Source of the DNA: Acidimicrobiia bacterium
GTDB taxonomy: Bacteria; Actinomycetota; Acidimicrobiia; Acidimicrobiales; Poriferisodalaceae
DNA: 64,000 bases
Assembly: GCA_022821985.1 (NCBI GenBank)
Contig: JAJECP010000026.1
Coordinates: 1 to 64,000 of the forward strand
Direction of reading: 5' to 3'
The notes below the pieces were generated by a model. The model saw only the letters and a program-made list of their open reading frames with translations. It was not told the DNA's origin and did no database searches. Made by a program: the position numbers and the translations under genes. This document shows positions 16,143-24,688 of the stretch, piece after piece. Numbering within the stretch: the stretch's first letter is position 1; every line of letters starts with the position of its first letter.

Positions 16143-17440
16143 GTGCTCGCCCTGTCCTGTTCTGCCGGCAGCCTGAGCGTGAAGGTGGTGCCCACGCCCT
16201 CACGGGTCTGCAGCATCACCTCGCCGCCGTGGTTCATCACCACGTGGCGCACGATGCTCAGGCCCAGCCCGGTGCCGCCCGTGGCCCGGGCACGGGCCTT
16301 GTCGACCCGGTAGAAGCGCTCGAAGACCCGCTCGGTCTCGTCGGCGGGAATGCCGATGCCCTCGTCGGCCACCACCACGTCCACCCACGCCTGCTCATCG
16401 GCATCGGCCGGCACCTCCGACGGGGGCCGGTCATCGAGTGCGCGGGGTGCAGCAGACAGGTGAACCTCCGAGCCTGGGTCGCTGTACTTGATGGCGTTGT
16501 CGACCAGGTTCCCCACCGCCCGCAGCAGCTGACTCCGGTCGGCATGAAGAACAAGCTGTTCGGCAACATCCGGGCTCACCAGCGACACATCGTGCTTGCG
16601 AGCGTGCTCGGAATACTGGTGCGCCACCTCGCACAGCAGCGGCACCACCGGCACCGACTCCTGGCGCATGGACCCCTCCAGCTCCACCCGGCTCAACTCC
16701 AGCAGGTCGTCGATGATGTGGCTCACCCGGTCGGCCTCGGCACCGATCCGGTCGACCAGCCGGGTGCGCACCGCAGCGTCATCCTCCCCGGCCAGCGTTT
16801 CCGACAGCAGCGCGATGGCACCCACCGGCGTGCGCAGCTCATGGCTCAGGTTGGCCACGAAGTCTCGCCGCACCTCGTCCACCCGCACACCTTCGGTGCG
16901 GTCGGCCATCACCGCCACCGCTCCCAGCGCATGACTGTCGCCCGCAACCGGATGCCCGCTGATCTCGATCACCCGCGGCGGCGGCCCCGTCAGCTTCACC
17001 GTGCGGGAACGAGCCTGCCCCTCCCGGGCCGACTCCAAGAGCTGCGTCACACCCGCGCCTACCAGCGCCATGGCATCTCGGGCCGACATCATCTCGTCGG
17101 CCAGCGCATTGCTGGCACACACCGTTCCGTCCTCGTCCACCAGCACCACGCCCACCGCCAGCTCGTTCATCGCCAGCTGCCAGCGAGCCCGGTCGCGCTC
17201 GGCCAGGTTGGCCGTCATGGCCGCCGTGGTCGCAACCGACTCCAAGTAGGTGATCCAGTCGTCGAGGCTGTTGCGGTCGAGCCTCGCCTCGCCAGGACGG
17301 GGCGCCTCGGGGTCCCCGGCGAACCGGTGCACCACACGTCCCAGCCGTTCCGAAGCCGAACTGCGCCCCCGCACCAGCAGCAACACCGCAACCAGCGCAA
17401 CTGCCAGTGCGGCCGCCACCGCCACCAGCGCCGCAATCAC
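16139..17440 (-). CDS. senX3: Phosphate sensor histidine kinase SenX3/PhoR type
   Basis: A 433-residue kinase. One N-terminal transmembrane segment (first 25 residues) anchors it; a PAS-like domain follows (ELAVGVVLVDEDGTVCASN), then the dimerisation/phospho-acceptor helix FVANLSHELRTPVGAI with the active His, and a HATPase domain with N box (VGNLVDNAIKYSD), G1 (VADEGIGIPADE) and GGTGLGLSIV. No extracellular sensor loop is visible, as in SenX3, where signal comes through PhoU and the Pst transporter. Starts with GTG overlapping the phoU stop by four bases. Confidence 0.93.
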   Translation of the reverse strand: MIAALVAVAAALAVALVAVLLLVRGRSSASERLGRVVHRFAGDPEAPRPGEARLDRNSLDDWITYLESVATTAAMTANLAERDRARWQLAMNELAVGVVLVDEDGTVCASNALADEMMSARDAMALVGAGVTQLLESAREGQARSRTVKLTGPPPRVIEISGHPVAGDSHALGAVAVMADRTEGVRVDEVRRDFVANLSHELRTPVGAIALLSETLAGEDDAAVRTRLVDRIGAEADRVSHIIDDLLELSRVELEGSMRQESVPVVPLLCEVAHQYSEHARKHDVSLVSPDVAEQLVLHADRSQLLRAVGNLVDNAIKYSDPGSEVHLSAAPRALDDRPPSEVPADADEQAWVDVVVADEGIGIPADETERVFERFYRVDKARARATGGTGLGLSIVRHVVMNHGGEVMLQTREGVGTTFTLRLPAEQDRAST

Positions 17441-18144
17441 ATCTCGTCCTGCTCCCGGCGGGCTCGGGCCCGGTTGGCGCCCAGATGCTCGGGCAGCTCT
17501 CCGGTCACCAGGAACTCGACGCGCTCAGCCACGTTCACGGCGTGATCGCCGATGCGCTCGTAGAAGCGGCCCACCACCGCGAGCTGCACCGCATGCTGAA
17601 TGCTGATCTTGCCGAGCTCGTGCGAGGCGAACACCGCCACGATGTACTCGTTGTGCAGGTCGTCGAGCACGTCGTCCATGTCGTTGAGCACCGACGCCAG
17701 GCCGGCGTCGCGCTCGGCGTAAGCATCCATGGCCCTGGCCGTCAGCTTCACCGCCTGCTCCCGCATGCGGTCGATCAGCCCGCGCACCCGGGGCTCCAGC
17801 TCCGCCCCGTGCAGCCGGGCCACCGCCTTGGCGATGTTGGTGACCAGGTCGCCGCTGCGCTCGATCTCGGAGATCATCCGCAGGTCGGTCAGGATCGTGC
17901 GCAGGTCGACCGCCACCGGCTGCTGCAGCGCCAATAGCTGCACGCACTTCTCCTCGGCTTCAAGGCTCAGCAGGTCGAGCTCGTCGTCGGCGGCGATGAT
18001 CTGGTCGGCGCCGCCGATGTCGCCGGCCAGCAGCGCAGCGCTCACCGCCGAGATGCCCTCGGCCACCATGCCGCCCATCTGGACGAGATCGGCACGAACC
18101 TCGTCCATCAATTGATGGAACTCGGTCCGTACTTCTTCGGTCAT
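17437..18144 (-). CDS. phoU: Phosphate signalling protein PhoU
   Basis: A 235-residue all-helical protein with two PhoU repeats, each carrying the metal-binding E/DxxxD pattern (DDELDLLSLEAEEKC, SEIERSGDLVTNIAKAV in the first; DMDDVLDDLHNEY, YERIGDHAVNVAERVEF in the second). PhoU links the Pst transporter to the SenX3 kinase and keeps the regulon off when phosphate is ample. It overlaps senX3 by four bases and follows pstB with a short gap, giving a single transcription unit. Confidence 0.95.
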   Translation of the reverse strand: MTEEVRTEFHQLMDEVRADLVQMGGMVAEGISAVSAALLAGDIGGADQIIAADDELDLLSLEAEEKCVQLLALQQPVAVDLRTILTDLRMISEIERSGDLVTNIAKAVARLHGAELEPRVRGLIDRMREQAVKLTARAMDAYAERDAGLASVLNDMDDVLDDLHNEYIVAVFASHELGKISIQHAVQLAVVGRFYERIGDHAVNVAERVEFLVTGELPEHLGANRARARREQDEM

Positions 18145-18190
18145 GTCATGCAGTGTGGCGTATTTGCGCTGCTCGGTCGCTGTTCTGTGG

Positions 18191-19099
18191 CTAGCCGACC
18201 CGCCCGGTGATGTAGGCCTCCGTGCGGGGATCGTCGGGGTTGGTGAAGATCAAGCTCGTCGGCGCGTACTCGACCAGCTCGCCGGTGCGGTGACCCATCT
18301 CGTTCGCCTGCACCGAGAAGAAGGCCGTCATGTCGCTGATGCGGGCGGCCTGCTGCATGTTGTGGGTGACGATGATGATCGTGTATTCGGTTTTCAGCTC
18401 GGCGATGAGCTCCTCGATGCGACCGGTGGCGATTGGGTCGAGCGCGGAGCAGGGCTCGTCCATCAGCACTACGTCGGGCTGCACCGCAATGGCCCGGGCA
18501 ATGCACAGCCGCTGCTGCTGGCCGCCCGACAGGCCATAGGCCGACATCTTGAGGCGGTCCTTGACTTCATCCCACAGCGCCGCCCGGGTGAGCGAGCCCT
18601 CCACCACGTCGTCCAGCGCGGACCGCTTCACGCCCGCCAGCCGCGGCCCGTACGCAATGTTGTCGTAGATCGACTTGGGGAACGGGTTCGGCTTCTGGAA
18701 CACCATGCCCACCCGCCGCCGCACCTCCACCGGGTCGACCTCGTCTTGATACAGGTTGACGCCGTGGTAGTGGATGGTGCCGTCGACCCGAGCGCCCTCG
18801 ATGAGGTCGTTCATCCGGTTGAAGCAGCGCAGGAACGTGGTCTTGCCGCAGCCCGACGGGCCGATGAACGCCGTGACCTCATGCGCCGCGATGTCGAGCG
18901 TGACATCACGCAAGGCCAGAAAGTCGCCGTAGTACACGTTGATGTCGCCGCACTCGAACACCGTCTCGGTGTCGGCGCGCTGGCCGGCCATGGCCGCGAC
19001 CGCGCTCACGTCGATGCGGGTCTGCGTGTGGGGTTCCGATGGCGCCAGGATCTCTGGTGCTTCGGACTCGTCGGTCATCAGTGCCTTCTCGGGATTCAC
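18191..19099 (-). CDS. pstB: Phosphate ABC transporter ATP-binding protein PstB
   Basis: The ATPase of the high-affinity phosphate importer. Walker [20 protein letters not shown], signature [15 protein letters not shown] and Walker [17 protein letters not shown] are intact, and [15 protein letters not shown] is the PstB-specific Q-loop region. The predicted 302 residues are longer than the usual 250-260 because of a 50-residue polar N-terminus. The listed start is GTG 19097-19099; the ATG at 19078, preceded by GAGAAGG, is equally plausible and would shorten it by seven residues. Fourth gene of the pst operon. Confidence 0.94.
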   Translation of the reverse strand: MNPEKALMTDESEAPEILAPSEPHTQTRIDVSAVAAMAGQRADTETVFECGDINVYYGDFLALRDVTLDIAAHEVTAFIGPSGCGKTTFLRCFNRMNDLIEGARVDGTIHYHGVNLYQDEVDPVEVRRRVGMVFQKPNPFPKSIYDNIAYGPRLAGVKRSALDDVVEGSLTRAALWDEVKDRLKMSAYGLSGGQQQRLCIARAIAVQPDVVLMDEPCSALDPIATGRIEELIAELKTEYTIIIVTHNMQQAARISDMTAFFSVQANEMGHRTGELVEYAPTSLIFTNPDDPRTEAYITGRVG

Positions 19100-19147
19100 G
19101 TGTCACCTGTTCGGGGCTGCGGGTCGAGGTCGGTCACGGCGGCGCGG

Positions 19148-20086
19148 TCACCACTGCTTCTCGAAGCGATTGCGCAGGTAGATGGCCAGACCGTTCACGG
19201 CCAGCACCAGCACCAGGATGATGACGCTGGCCGCGGCCGCGTTCACCCCCCAATCGGCGCCGGGCTGGCGGGCGAAGTTGAAGATGAGCACCGGCAGTGC
19301 CGTGTAGGGGCCGGTGAAGGTCTCGAAGACGTTGGCATCGCCGAAGCTCATAAAGCCGGTGGCCGCGCCCACCAGGATCAGCGGGGCGGCCTCGCCGAGG
19401 GCGCGCGCCAGCGCCAGCACCGTGCCGGTGAGAATCGTTGACAAGGCCGCAGGCAGAACCTGGCGTGAGAGCACCTCCCACTTGGTGGCCCCTACACCGT
19501 AGGCAGCTTCGCGCAGCGAGTCTGGCACGGCCTTCAGCGCCTCCACCGAGGTGATCACCACGATCGGCAGCACCATGGCGGCCAGCGTCATGCCGCCTGC
19601 GATGACCGTCTTGCCCTTGGTGAAGCCGTCGATCGTCTGCACGAACACCGCCAGGCCGAGCAGCCCGTAGACGATCGAAGGCACGCCGGCCAAATTGCGG
19701 ATGTTCAGCTCGACGATGCGAGCGAAGCGGCTGCCTTGCGCGTACTCGACGAGGTAGATCGCCGTGGCCACGCCGGTCGGCACCGCGAACAGGCCCGTCA
19801 CCAGCGCCACCTGCAAGCTGCCGAGGATGCCCTGCCACACGCCGGCTTCGGCAGCGGAACGCTGGGAGAAGCCGTGGGTGAGGAAGTGCCAGAGGTTGCC
19901 CGACAGCACCTCCCAGCCGTCCACGATCATCACGGCGAGCAGCACGGCCAGGAAGCCGGTGGCGAACACGGTGGCGCCGATGAGCAGCCACTTGAAGGCA
20001 GAGCCGGCCACGTCGGCGCCGGGGCGACGGCGCAGGGCATCGGCGGCGCCGGTGGCGATGCCTGCGGGAGTGGTGAGAACAGACAT
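19148..20086 (-). CDS. pstA: Phosphate ABC transporter permease PstA
   Basis: A 312-residue inner-membrane permease with six transmembrane helices. The EAA-type cytoplasmic loop (SLREAAYGVGATKWEV) that docks on PstB is present, as is the PstA-typical NIRNLAGVPSIVYGLLGL segment. It pairs with PstC as the transmembrane channel. Its ATG overlaps the pstC stop by one base (TGATG), so the two permeases are translationally coupled. Confidence 0.95.
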   Translation of the reverse strand: MSVLTTPAGIATGAADALRRRPGADVAGSAFKWLLIGATVFATGFLAVLLAVMIVDGWEVLSGNLWHFLTHGFSQRSAAEAGVWQGILGSLQVALVTGLFAVPTGVATAIYLVEYAQGSRFARIVELNIRNLAGVPSIVYGLLGLAVFVQTIDGFTKGKTVIAGGMTLAAMVLPIVVITSVEALKAVPDSLREAAYGVGATKWEVLSRQVLPAALSTILTGTVLALARALGEAAPLILVGAATGFMSFGDANVFETFTGPYTALPVLIFNFARQPGADWGVNAAAASVIILVLVLAVNGLAIYLRNRFEKQW

Positions 20087-21030
20087 CAGTACTTGTTCTG
20101 CAGCCGCCGGACGATGACGTCGCCCAGCATGTTGAGCACGAGGGTGATGGCGAACAGCAGCGCCCCGAGGAAGTAGAGGCTCTGGAACGCCAGATTGTTG
20201 CCGGCCACCTGGTCGGTGCCGAGGCCGAGCGCCGCCATGGCGGAGGTGATGGTGCCCCCCGACTCGGTGAGCGCCAGGTTGAACAGTGAGGTGTCGCCGC
20301 CGCCCGATGCGATCGTGACCACCATCGTCTCGCCGATGGCGCGGCTGAACCCGACGATGATCGCGGCCATCAGGCCCGACATGGCGGCGGGCAGCACCAC
20401 CCGGATGGACGTGGTGACCTTGCGTGCGCCGAGGCCCGAGGAGGCTTCGCGCAGTGCCACCGGCACGGCCCGCAGCGCGTCCTCCGCAATCGAGGCAATC
20501 AGCGGGATCACCAGCAGGCCCACCGCGATGCCGGCCGCCAGCTTGTTGAAGAAGTTGATGTCGTCGAAGAAGTTGGTGAGGATCGACGGCGTGATGAAGC
20601 TGATGGCGAACACGCCGAGCACCACGCTAGGCACGCTGGCCAGCAGCTCGAGGGTGGGCTTCATCACCTTGCGCACCTTGGGATGCGCATACTCGGAGAG
20701 ATAGATCGCAGCGCCGAAGCCCGACGGCACCGCCACCAGCATCGCGATGATGGAGATCTGGGCCGAGTTGACCAGCAACGTGCTGAGGTCGAACAGGCCC
20801 CGCCGTGGGAACCAACCGATCTCGGTCAGGTTGCCCCAGGCGACCTGGCTGATGAAGGTCCACGCCCCGGAGGCCACCGTCCAGATGATGAGCGCGCTCA
20901 CCAGCACCGTGGCGAGCGCCGCCAGCGCGAAGGCCCAACGCGCCCCGGCCGACCAGGCCCGCCGGCTCGCCGACGTCCGCAAGTCGGCGACGCTCAGGTC
21001 GGAGGTGTCCTGTGGCATGGGCGGTGTCAT
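20086..21030 (-). CDS. pstC: Phosphate ABC transporter permease PstC
   Basis: A 314-residue permease with six predicted helices after a short polar N-terminus. Diagnostic segments are LELLASVPSVVLGVFAISF and the ABC docking loop ALREASSGLGARKVTTSIRV. With PstA it forms the membrane channel. It begins 129 bases after the pstS stop; this gap is larger than others in the operon and may hold a processing or attenuation site that lowers permease relative to binding protein, but I see no clear terminator. Confidence 0.95.
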   Translation of the reverse strand: MTPPMPQDTSDLSVADLRTSASRRAWSAGARWAFALAALATVLVSALIIWTVASGAWTFISQVAWGNLTEIGWFPRRGLFDLSTLLVNSAQISIIAMLVAVPSGFGAAIYLSEYAHPKVRKVMKPTLELLASVPSVVLGVFAISFITPSILTNFFDDINFFNKLAAGIAVGLLVIPLIASIAEDALRAVPVALREASSGLGARKVTTSIRVVLPAAMSGLMAAIIVGFSRAIGETMVVTIASGGGDTSLFNLALTESGGTITSAMAALGLGTDQVAGNNLAFQSLYFLGALLFAITLVLNMLGDVIVRRLQNKY

Positions 21031-21159
21031 TCTAGAAACACGCCGATGCCCCCCTCGGGTACCCCGAACGCTGCGCGTGGGCGCAAGCGAGAGGGCACCT
21101 GAGGAGGACCATCAGCGGGAGGGAGGGATTCCCGGATCCGTGGCTCAGCCTGTCGGCGG

Positions 21160-22287
21160 CTAGAACGTCTTGCCGGTGGTCAGGTTGGCCCAGTTGCTGC
21201 GCGACTGCTCGAGGTCGGCAGGGTCGAGGTTCACGTAGCCGGCGTCGACCACGTAGATCTGCCCCTCGTCGCTCAGCATGAAGTCGACGAAGGCCTTGAT
21301 GGCCGGGTCGGAGGCCTGCGCAGCGTCGATGTAGGTGTAGAGGAAACGAGCGATCGGGAACTCGGCCGACGCGATGGTCTCGGGCGTGGGCGCCACGCAG
21401 CCGTCGCCGCCGTCGACCTCCACCAGTTTCACCTTGTCGCGGTTCTCGTCGGCGAAGGCGAAGCCCACCCAGCCGAGGCTGTGCTGGTTGCCGGCGATGC
21501 CGTCGATGATCACGTTGTCGTTGGCCGAAGCGTTGTAGTCGGGACGGACGGCGAAGTTCTCATCGGCGTGGCCCTCTTCGACCCGGTGCTCCCAGACGTC
21601 CTCGAGTGCGATCTCGATGAAGCTGTCGAAGGTGCCCGACTCCTCGCCCGGCGCGAAGATCTCGAGCGCGCCGTCGGCGAATGGACCGCTGCCGCCGAGC
21701 TCGGCGTTCAGGCTGTTGGCATCTGCCCATGAGTCGAATCCGGTCGACTCGATGCCGACCAGGCTGTAGAGGTCTTCAAAGCTGAGGCAGTCGACTGAAT
21801 CGTTGCTGGCGGCGGTGATCACCGAGATGCCGTCGATGCCGACGCGCAGCTCGATGAACTCGATGCCAGCGGCGTTGATGTCTTCGGCCTCGGAGTCCTT
21901 GATCTGGCGAGAGCTGTTCCAGATGGGCACTTCGCCGGCCGCTGCGGCCTTGTGGCCGTCGCCCGAGCCGGGTCCTGCGACCGAGAACGCCACGTCGGGA
22001 TATTGCTCGGAGAAGGCCTCTGCCAGCAGGTTGGTGACGGGCTCGACGGTCGAGGAGCCGGTGACGTCGATGGAACCGCTGATCGACATGTCGTCGGCCA
22101 TGTTGTCCGCGGGGGCCTGGGTCGCGGCGGGAGCCGCCGCTGCGGCTGTCGTCGCAGGAGCGCTGGCGGCGCCGTCGTCAGACGAGTCGTCGTCACTGCC
22201 GCATGCAGCGGCGATCAGAGCGAACGCGGTGAGCAGTGCCGCTAGCAGCTTCGTGCCGCGGCGGGATGACAAGGGGGTCTTTCGCAT
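21160..22287 (-). CDS. pstS: Phosphate-binding lipoprotein PstS
   Basis: A 375-residue periplasmic-type phosphate receptor. MRKTPLSSRRGTKLLAALL leads to a lipobox ending IAAAC, so the mature protein is lipid-anchored; an acidic Ser/Asp/Ala-rich linker of about 50 residues follows. The fold contains ITGSSTVEPV-type sequence (DVTGSSTVEPVTNLL), SGDGHKAAAAGEVPIWNSSR and GEESGTFDSFIE, which hold the phosphate ligands. The ATG at 22287 is preferred to the longer frame starting at 22464 because it starts the signal peptide and lies just downstream of the PHO box. First and presumably most strongly expressed gene of the operon. Confidence 0.94.
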   Translation of the reverse strand: MRKTPLSSRRGTKLLAALLTAFALIAAACGSDDDSSDDGAASAPATTAAAAAPAATQAPADNMADDMSISGSIDVTGSSTVEPVTNLLAEAFSEQYPDVAFSVAGPGSGDGHKAAAAGEVPIWNSSRQIKDSEAEDINAAGIEFIELRVGIDGISVITAASNDSVDCLSFEDLYSLVGIESTGFDSWADANSLNAELGGSGPFADGALEIFAPGEESGTFDSFIEIALEDVWEHRVEEGHADENFAVRPDYNASANDNVIIDGIAGNQHSLGWVGFAFADENRDKVKLVEVDGGDGCVAPTPETIASAEFPIARFLYTYIDAAQASDPAIKAFVDFMLSDEGQIYVVDAGYVNLDPADLEQSRSNWANLTTGKTF

Positions 22288-22333
22288 GGACGCGCACGCT
22301 ACGAACGGACGGTGACAGCCTCGCGGGTTCGTG

Positions 22334-22372
22334 GTGAACGACGGGAACGGATGCCGTGAACAATCCGTGAAC
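22334..22372 (-). promoter_or_regulatory. PHO box upstream of pstS
   Basis: On the minus strand GTTCAC occurs at 22372-22367, 22361-22356 and 22339-22334. The first two are exactly 11 bases apart and the third 22 from the second, with a degenerate unit (CCGTTCCC) between. This is the direct-repeat organisation recognised by actinobacterial PhoP/RegX3. It begins about 46 bases upstream of the pstS ATG. Confidence 0.85.
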
Positions 22373-22396
22373 GCGTTAACTCGCGTCTCTTCGCGT

Positions 22397-22675
22397 CTAT
22401 TCGTCTTCTTCTTCGGGCATGCCGAGGTCCCAGTGGAGCTCGTAGTTCTCGCGCTCGGCATCACGCACGACCCGCTCGCGGTTGCGGCGGAATTGCGGGT
22501 CGTGAGGCGGCAGGAGCTGCAGGCGCGCGTTGGTCCGGCGGCGGAATTCGTCGACGGCTGCTTCGTCGCCGTAGATGCCCTCGATCTCCCAGTGCGGTGC
22601 TACGGGGCCCAGGTAGATGATGCGGATGCCGACCTCGGGAGGGAGCTGTTCGGCTTCGGTGGCGATGTCGGTCAC
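22397..22675 (-). CDS. Small conserved hypothetical protein
   Basis: A 92-residue acidic soluble protein without a signal peptide or membrane segment. It has an alternating strand/helix pattern (GIRIIYLGPVAPHWEIEGIYG then a helix from DEAAVDEFRRR) and ends with a Glu-rich tail. I do not recognise the family. Its 3' end lies near the PHO box and the gene is transcribed in the same direction as pst, immediately upstream, so it could in principle read into the pst operon. Confidence 0.65.
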   Translation of the reverse strand: MTDIATEAEQLPPEVGIRIIYLGPVAPHWEIEGIYGDEAAVDEFRRRTNARLQLLPPHDPQFRRNRERVVRDAERENYELHWDLGMPEEEDE

Positions 22676-22784
22676 GGTGGTCCTTGTTTGCGGTCGCGCA
22701 AGGGTACCGACGCGCTTCCTGAGAATTCGATGAGAGTGGCTGAATCAGGGAACCGGTTGGCTGGTTGGGGCGTTGGTTCTTGTG

Positions 22785-23093
22785 ATGTTGCAGATCAATC
22801 CGGTGTACGAGCCGCAGGTATGTCAGGGACCAGGCTCCGAGAGCCTGGCCACCGAGTGGGTCGCGTTCCGCAGGTGTGCGGACATGGATCCCAACGTGTT
22901 CTTTCCCAATGACGGAGCCGGCGTGATCGTGGCTCAGAAGGTGTGCGCCCTGTGCCCGGTGGCCGACGCCTGCCGCGAATACGCGCTGGCCAACAACATC
23001 ACCCATGGCGTGTGGGGCGGCACCTCCGAGCGGCAGCGTCGGCGGATCCTGCGGGACCGTCGCCGGGCCAGCAAGGCCGCCCGCGCTGCCTGA
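22785..23093 (+). CDS. WhiB family Fe-S transcription factor
   Basis: A 102-residue WhiB-like protein. The four cluster-binding cysteines are in RRCADMDP, then CALCPVADAC, followed by the family turn GVWGGTSE and a basic C-terminus (RQRRRILRDRRRASKAARAA) that contacts DNA or sigma region 4. The Asp-Pro-x-x-FFP block (MDPNVFFPNDG) is also typical. WhiB proteins bind a 4Fe-4S cluster and regulate redox, cell division or development in Actinobacteria; the subtype cannot be fixed here. ATG 22785 is used; GTG 22782 or TTG 22773 are alternatives. Confidence 0.93.
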   Translation: MLQINPVYEPQVCQGPGSESLATEWVAFRRCADMDPNVFFPNDGAGVIVAQKVCALCPVADACREYALANNITHGVWGGTSERQRRRILRDRRRASKAARAA

Positions 23094-23149
23094 GCCTTGG
23101 GCACGCCGAGGCCGGGCTCAGGAGCCTGGCTCGAGGAACTTCAGTTAGC

Positions 23150-23344
23150 TCAGGAGTCGCTTGACGAGCTGTCGCCAGACGCCTTGTCGCCGGCCGCCTT
23201 GTCCTCGTCGTTCACGCCCTCACGGAACTCGCGCTGAGCCTGGCCCAGCGAGCGCGCCAGCTTGGGCAGCTTGGCTCCTCCGAACAGCACGAGCACGATG
23301 ATGAGCAGGATCAGCAGTTCGGGCGGTCCGAGCGCGATGGCCAT
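23150..23344 (-). CDS. tatA: Twin-arginine translocase subunit TatA
   Basis: A 64-residue TatA: short N-terminus, one transmembrane helix with ELLILLIIVLVLFGGAKLP, the conserved FG-x-x-KLP hinge, an amphipathic helix (LARSLGQAQREFREGV) and an acidic/Ser tail. TatA oligomerises to let folded proteins cross the membrane. No tatB or tatC is adjacent. ATG 23344 is chosen over a GTG one codon upstream. It sits between two WhiB genes. Confidence 0.92.
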   Translation of the reverse strand: MAIALGPPELLILLIIVLVLFGGAKLPKLARSLGQAQREFREGVNDEDKAAGDKASGDSSSSDS

Positions 23345-23460
23345 CACGCTCGCGAGCGTACCAGTGCCCGATCAGACCGGTAGCCGGGGCAGGTCAGCCG
23401 GCGGCTGCACTTGCTCTGCCGTCGGCCGACGGCCAGCCGACAACGCGGCGGCTCGCAGCG

Positions 23461-23739
23461 TCAGCCGGCGGCGGCGCGCCTCGTGAGGGCTCGCTGGCGG
23501 CGTACCCGGCGGCGTTCCCGCTCGCTCATGCCGCCCCAGATGCCGAACTTCTCGCTGTTCTGGAGTGCGTATTCGAGGCATTCGTCGCTGACGACGCAGC
23601 CGCGGCAGACCGCCTTGGCCTCGCGGGTGCTCGCCCCGCGCTCGGGAAAGAACAGGTCGGGATCGACCCCGAGGCAATTGGCCTCGTCCCACCAATTCCC
23701 TGCTGGTAGTTCGACTGCTACGTCAGTTGCGAATGCCAT
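23461..23739 (-). CDS. WhiB family Fe-S transcription factor
   Basis: A 92-residue WhiB protein with cysteines in EANCLGVDPDLFFPE, VCRGCVVSDECLEYAL, the GIWGGMSERERRR turn and a short Arg-rich tail. The NWWDEANC opening and overall length resemble the WhiB1/WhiB2 types. A perfect 18-base palindrome lies 64 bases upstream of its ATG (23803-23820). It is the last minus-strand gene after the Tad locus but is separated from it by about 145 bases, so it probably has its own promoter. Confidence 0.93.
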   Translation of the reverse strand: MAFATDVAVELPAGNWWDEANCLGVDPDLFFPERGASTREAKAVCRGCVVSDECLEYALQNSEKFGIWGGMSERERRRVRRQRALTRRAAAG

Positions 23740-23802
23740 CGGCCCTCCCCGAATCCAACTCGGCGGCCGTGTCCGCTGCGCTCATCGGCGGCCGAGATTG
23801 CT

Positions 23803-23820
23803 CACCTGTAATTACAGGTG
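23803..23820. promoter_or_regulatory. Perfect 18-bp palindrome upstream of whiB
   Basis: CACCTGTAATTACAGGTG is a perfect dyad in an AT-richer gap of about 145 bases. A GTGTGAC motif follows twice (near 23819 and 23847). It is suitably placed to be an operator for the WhiB gene at 23739 or for a transcript ending from the Tad locus; its binding protein is unknown. Confidence 0.6.
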
Positions 23821-23883
23821 TGTGACTTGCCATTGAACCCCATGGGTGTGACATGCGCAAGCGGCAATTTCGGCGGCTCAGCC

Positions 23884-24309
23884 TCAGGGACGCAGGCGCT
23901 CGTCGGGCATCGCCGCGGACTCGGTCAGATGGACGTCGCCGACCAGTGCACCGGCCAGCGGAACCTCTGTTGCAGAGCGGTAACGCACGGTGACGCGCAC
24001 CAGTTCTGCCTCGACATGTCGCTCCACTTCCAGCCGGTTTGGATCGAGCGCAGCAGCATGCTCCACGGCCTTGCGGACAGCGTCCATCGACGGCTCCACC
24101 GCAGCGATGCGCGCGCCCACCCGGGCTGCATGCGACACCAGCACCGCGTCGCGCGCGACCAGCGCTGTCTGGACGATGCACATGAGCAGCAGCACCAGGA
24201 AGGGCAGCAGCAGGGCCAGCTCGACGGTGGCCTGCCCATGTTCCTGCCGTGGATGTGAGTTCGGAGGCTGAGTCGGCGGGGTGGTTCGCCTCGCTGGGCT
24301 CGTTCTCAG
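23884..24309 (-). CDS. TadE-like pseudopilin/assembly protein
   Basis: A protein of about 141 residues with the class III pilin-like block GQATVELALLLPFLVLLL, preceded by a short polar leader, then a helical extension (QTALVARDAVLVSHAARVGA) and a C-terminal beta-rich domain. TadE-like minor pseudopilins function in Tad pilus assembly after TadV-type cleavage before the hydrophobic helix. There is no ATG/GTG/TTG between the upstream pilin stop and the hydrophobic block; a CTG at 24307-24309 overlaps the pilin stop as CTGA, mimicking ATGA coupling, so I propose it. A GTG at 24193-24195 would delete half the helix. Confidence 0.72.
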   Translation of the reverse strand: MRTSPARRTTPPTQPPNSHPRQEHGQATVELALLLPFLVLLLMCIVQTALVARDAVLVSHAARVGARIAAVEPSMDAVRKAVEHAAALDPNRLEVERHVEAELVRVTVRYRSATEVPLAGALVGDVHLTESAAMPDERLRP

Positions 24310-24575
24310 GAGATGGCCTTGGTCAGGTGGTTGAAGACGGCGTCGAGCAGGCGGCCGATCTTGCCGGTGCTGGTTGCCCAGGCGGTGACTGCCGCGACGA
24401 GCAGTGCGATGGCGCCGGTGAGCAACGCGTACTCGGCCGTGGTCTGCCCGGCCTCGGCGGCCGCATCAGCCCGCTCGGGCGCATCGGCCGCATCGGCCTG
24501 AACGGCGTCAAGCCGGTGCGTGCGGCGCACCTGGGCGTGAGGGCCTGAGACCTGGGTGGTCGAGTGTTCGGACAT
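24306..24575 (-). CDS. Flp-like major pilin candidate
   Basis: An 89-residue protein with a 45-residue polar leader, then EAGQTTAEYALLTGAIALLV, matching the Flp/TadE prepilin pattern of Gly followed by a T/S-AEYA hydrophobic helix with Glu at +5. The leader is unusually long for Flp. Cleavage by a TadV-like peptidase after Gly is expected; no such peptidase gene is in the window. AAGGAG lies just before the ATG, the strongest Shine-Dalgarno of the locus, consistent with high expression of a structural subunit. It sits 113 bases after tadC and overlaps the TadE-like gene. Confidence 0.78.
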   Translation of the reverse strand: MSEHSTTQVSGPHAQVRRTHRLDAVQADAADAPERADAAAEAGQTTAEYALLTGAIALLVAAVTAWATSTGKIGRLLDAVFNHLTKAIS

Positions 24576-24688
24576 AGGAACTCCTTGGGGTTGCGGTCGT
24601 GATGTGAACGTGGAACATGCGGTGTGGTGGCGGTGATGTGGGCGCGGTGATCTGCGGAGATGGGCCTTGCTGTGGCGGGCGAGGCATG

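Noticed and set aside
14709-16313. 534-codon plus-strand frame across the MFS and regX3 genes
   Set aside because: Translation is His/Arg/Gln-rich shadow sequence; both minus-strand genes have intact family motifs.
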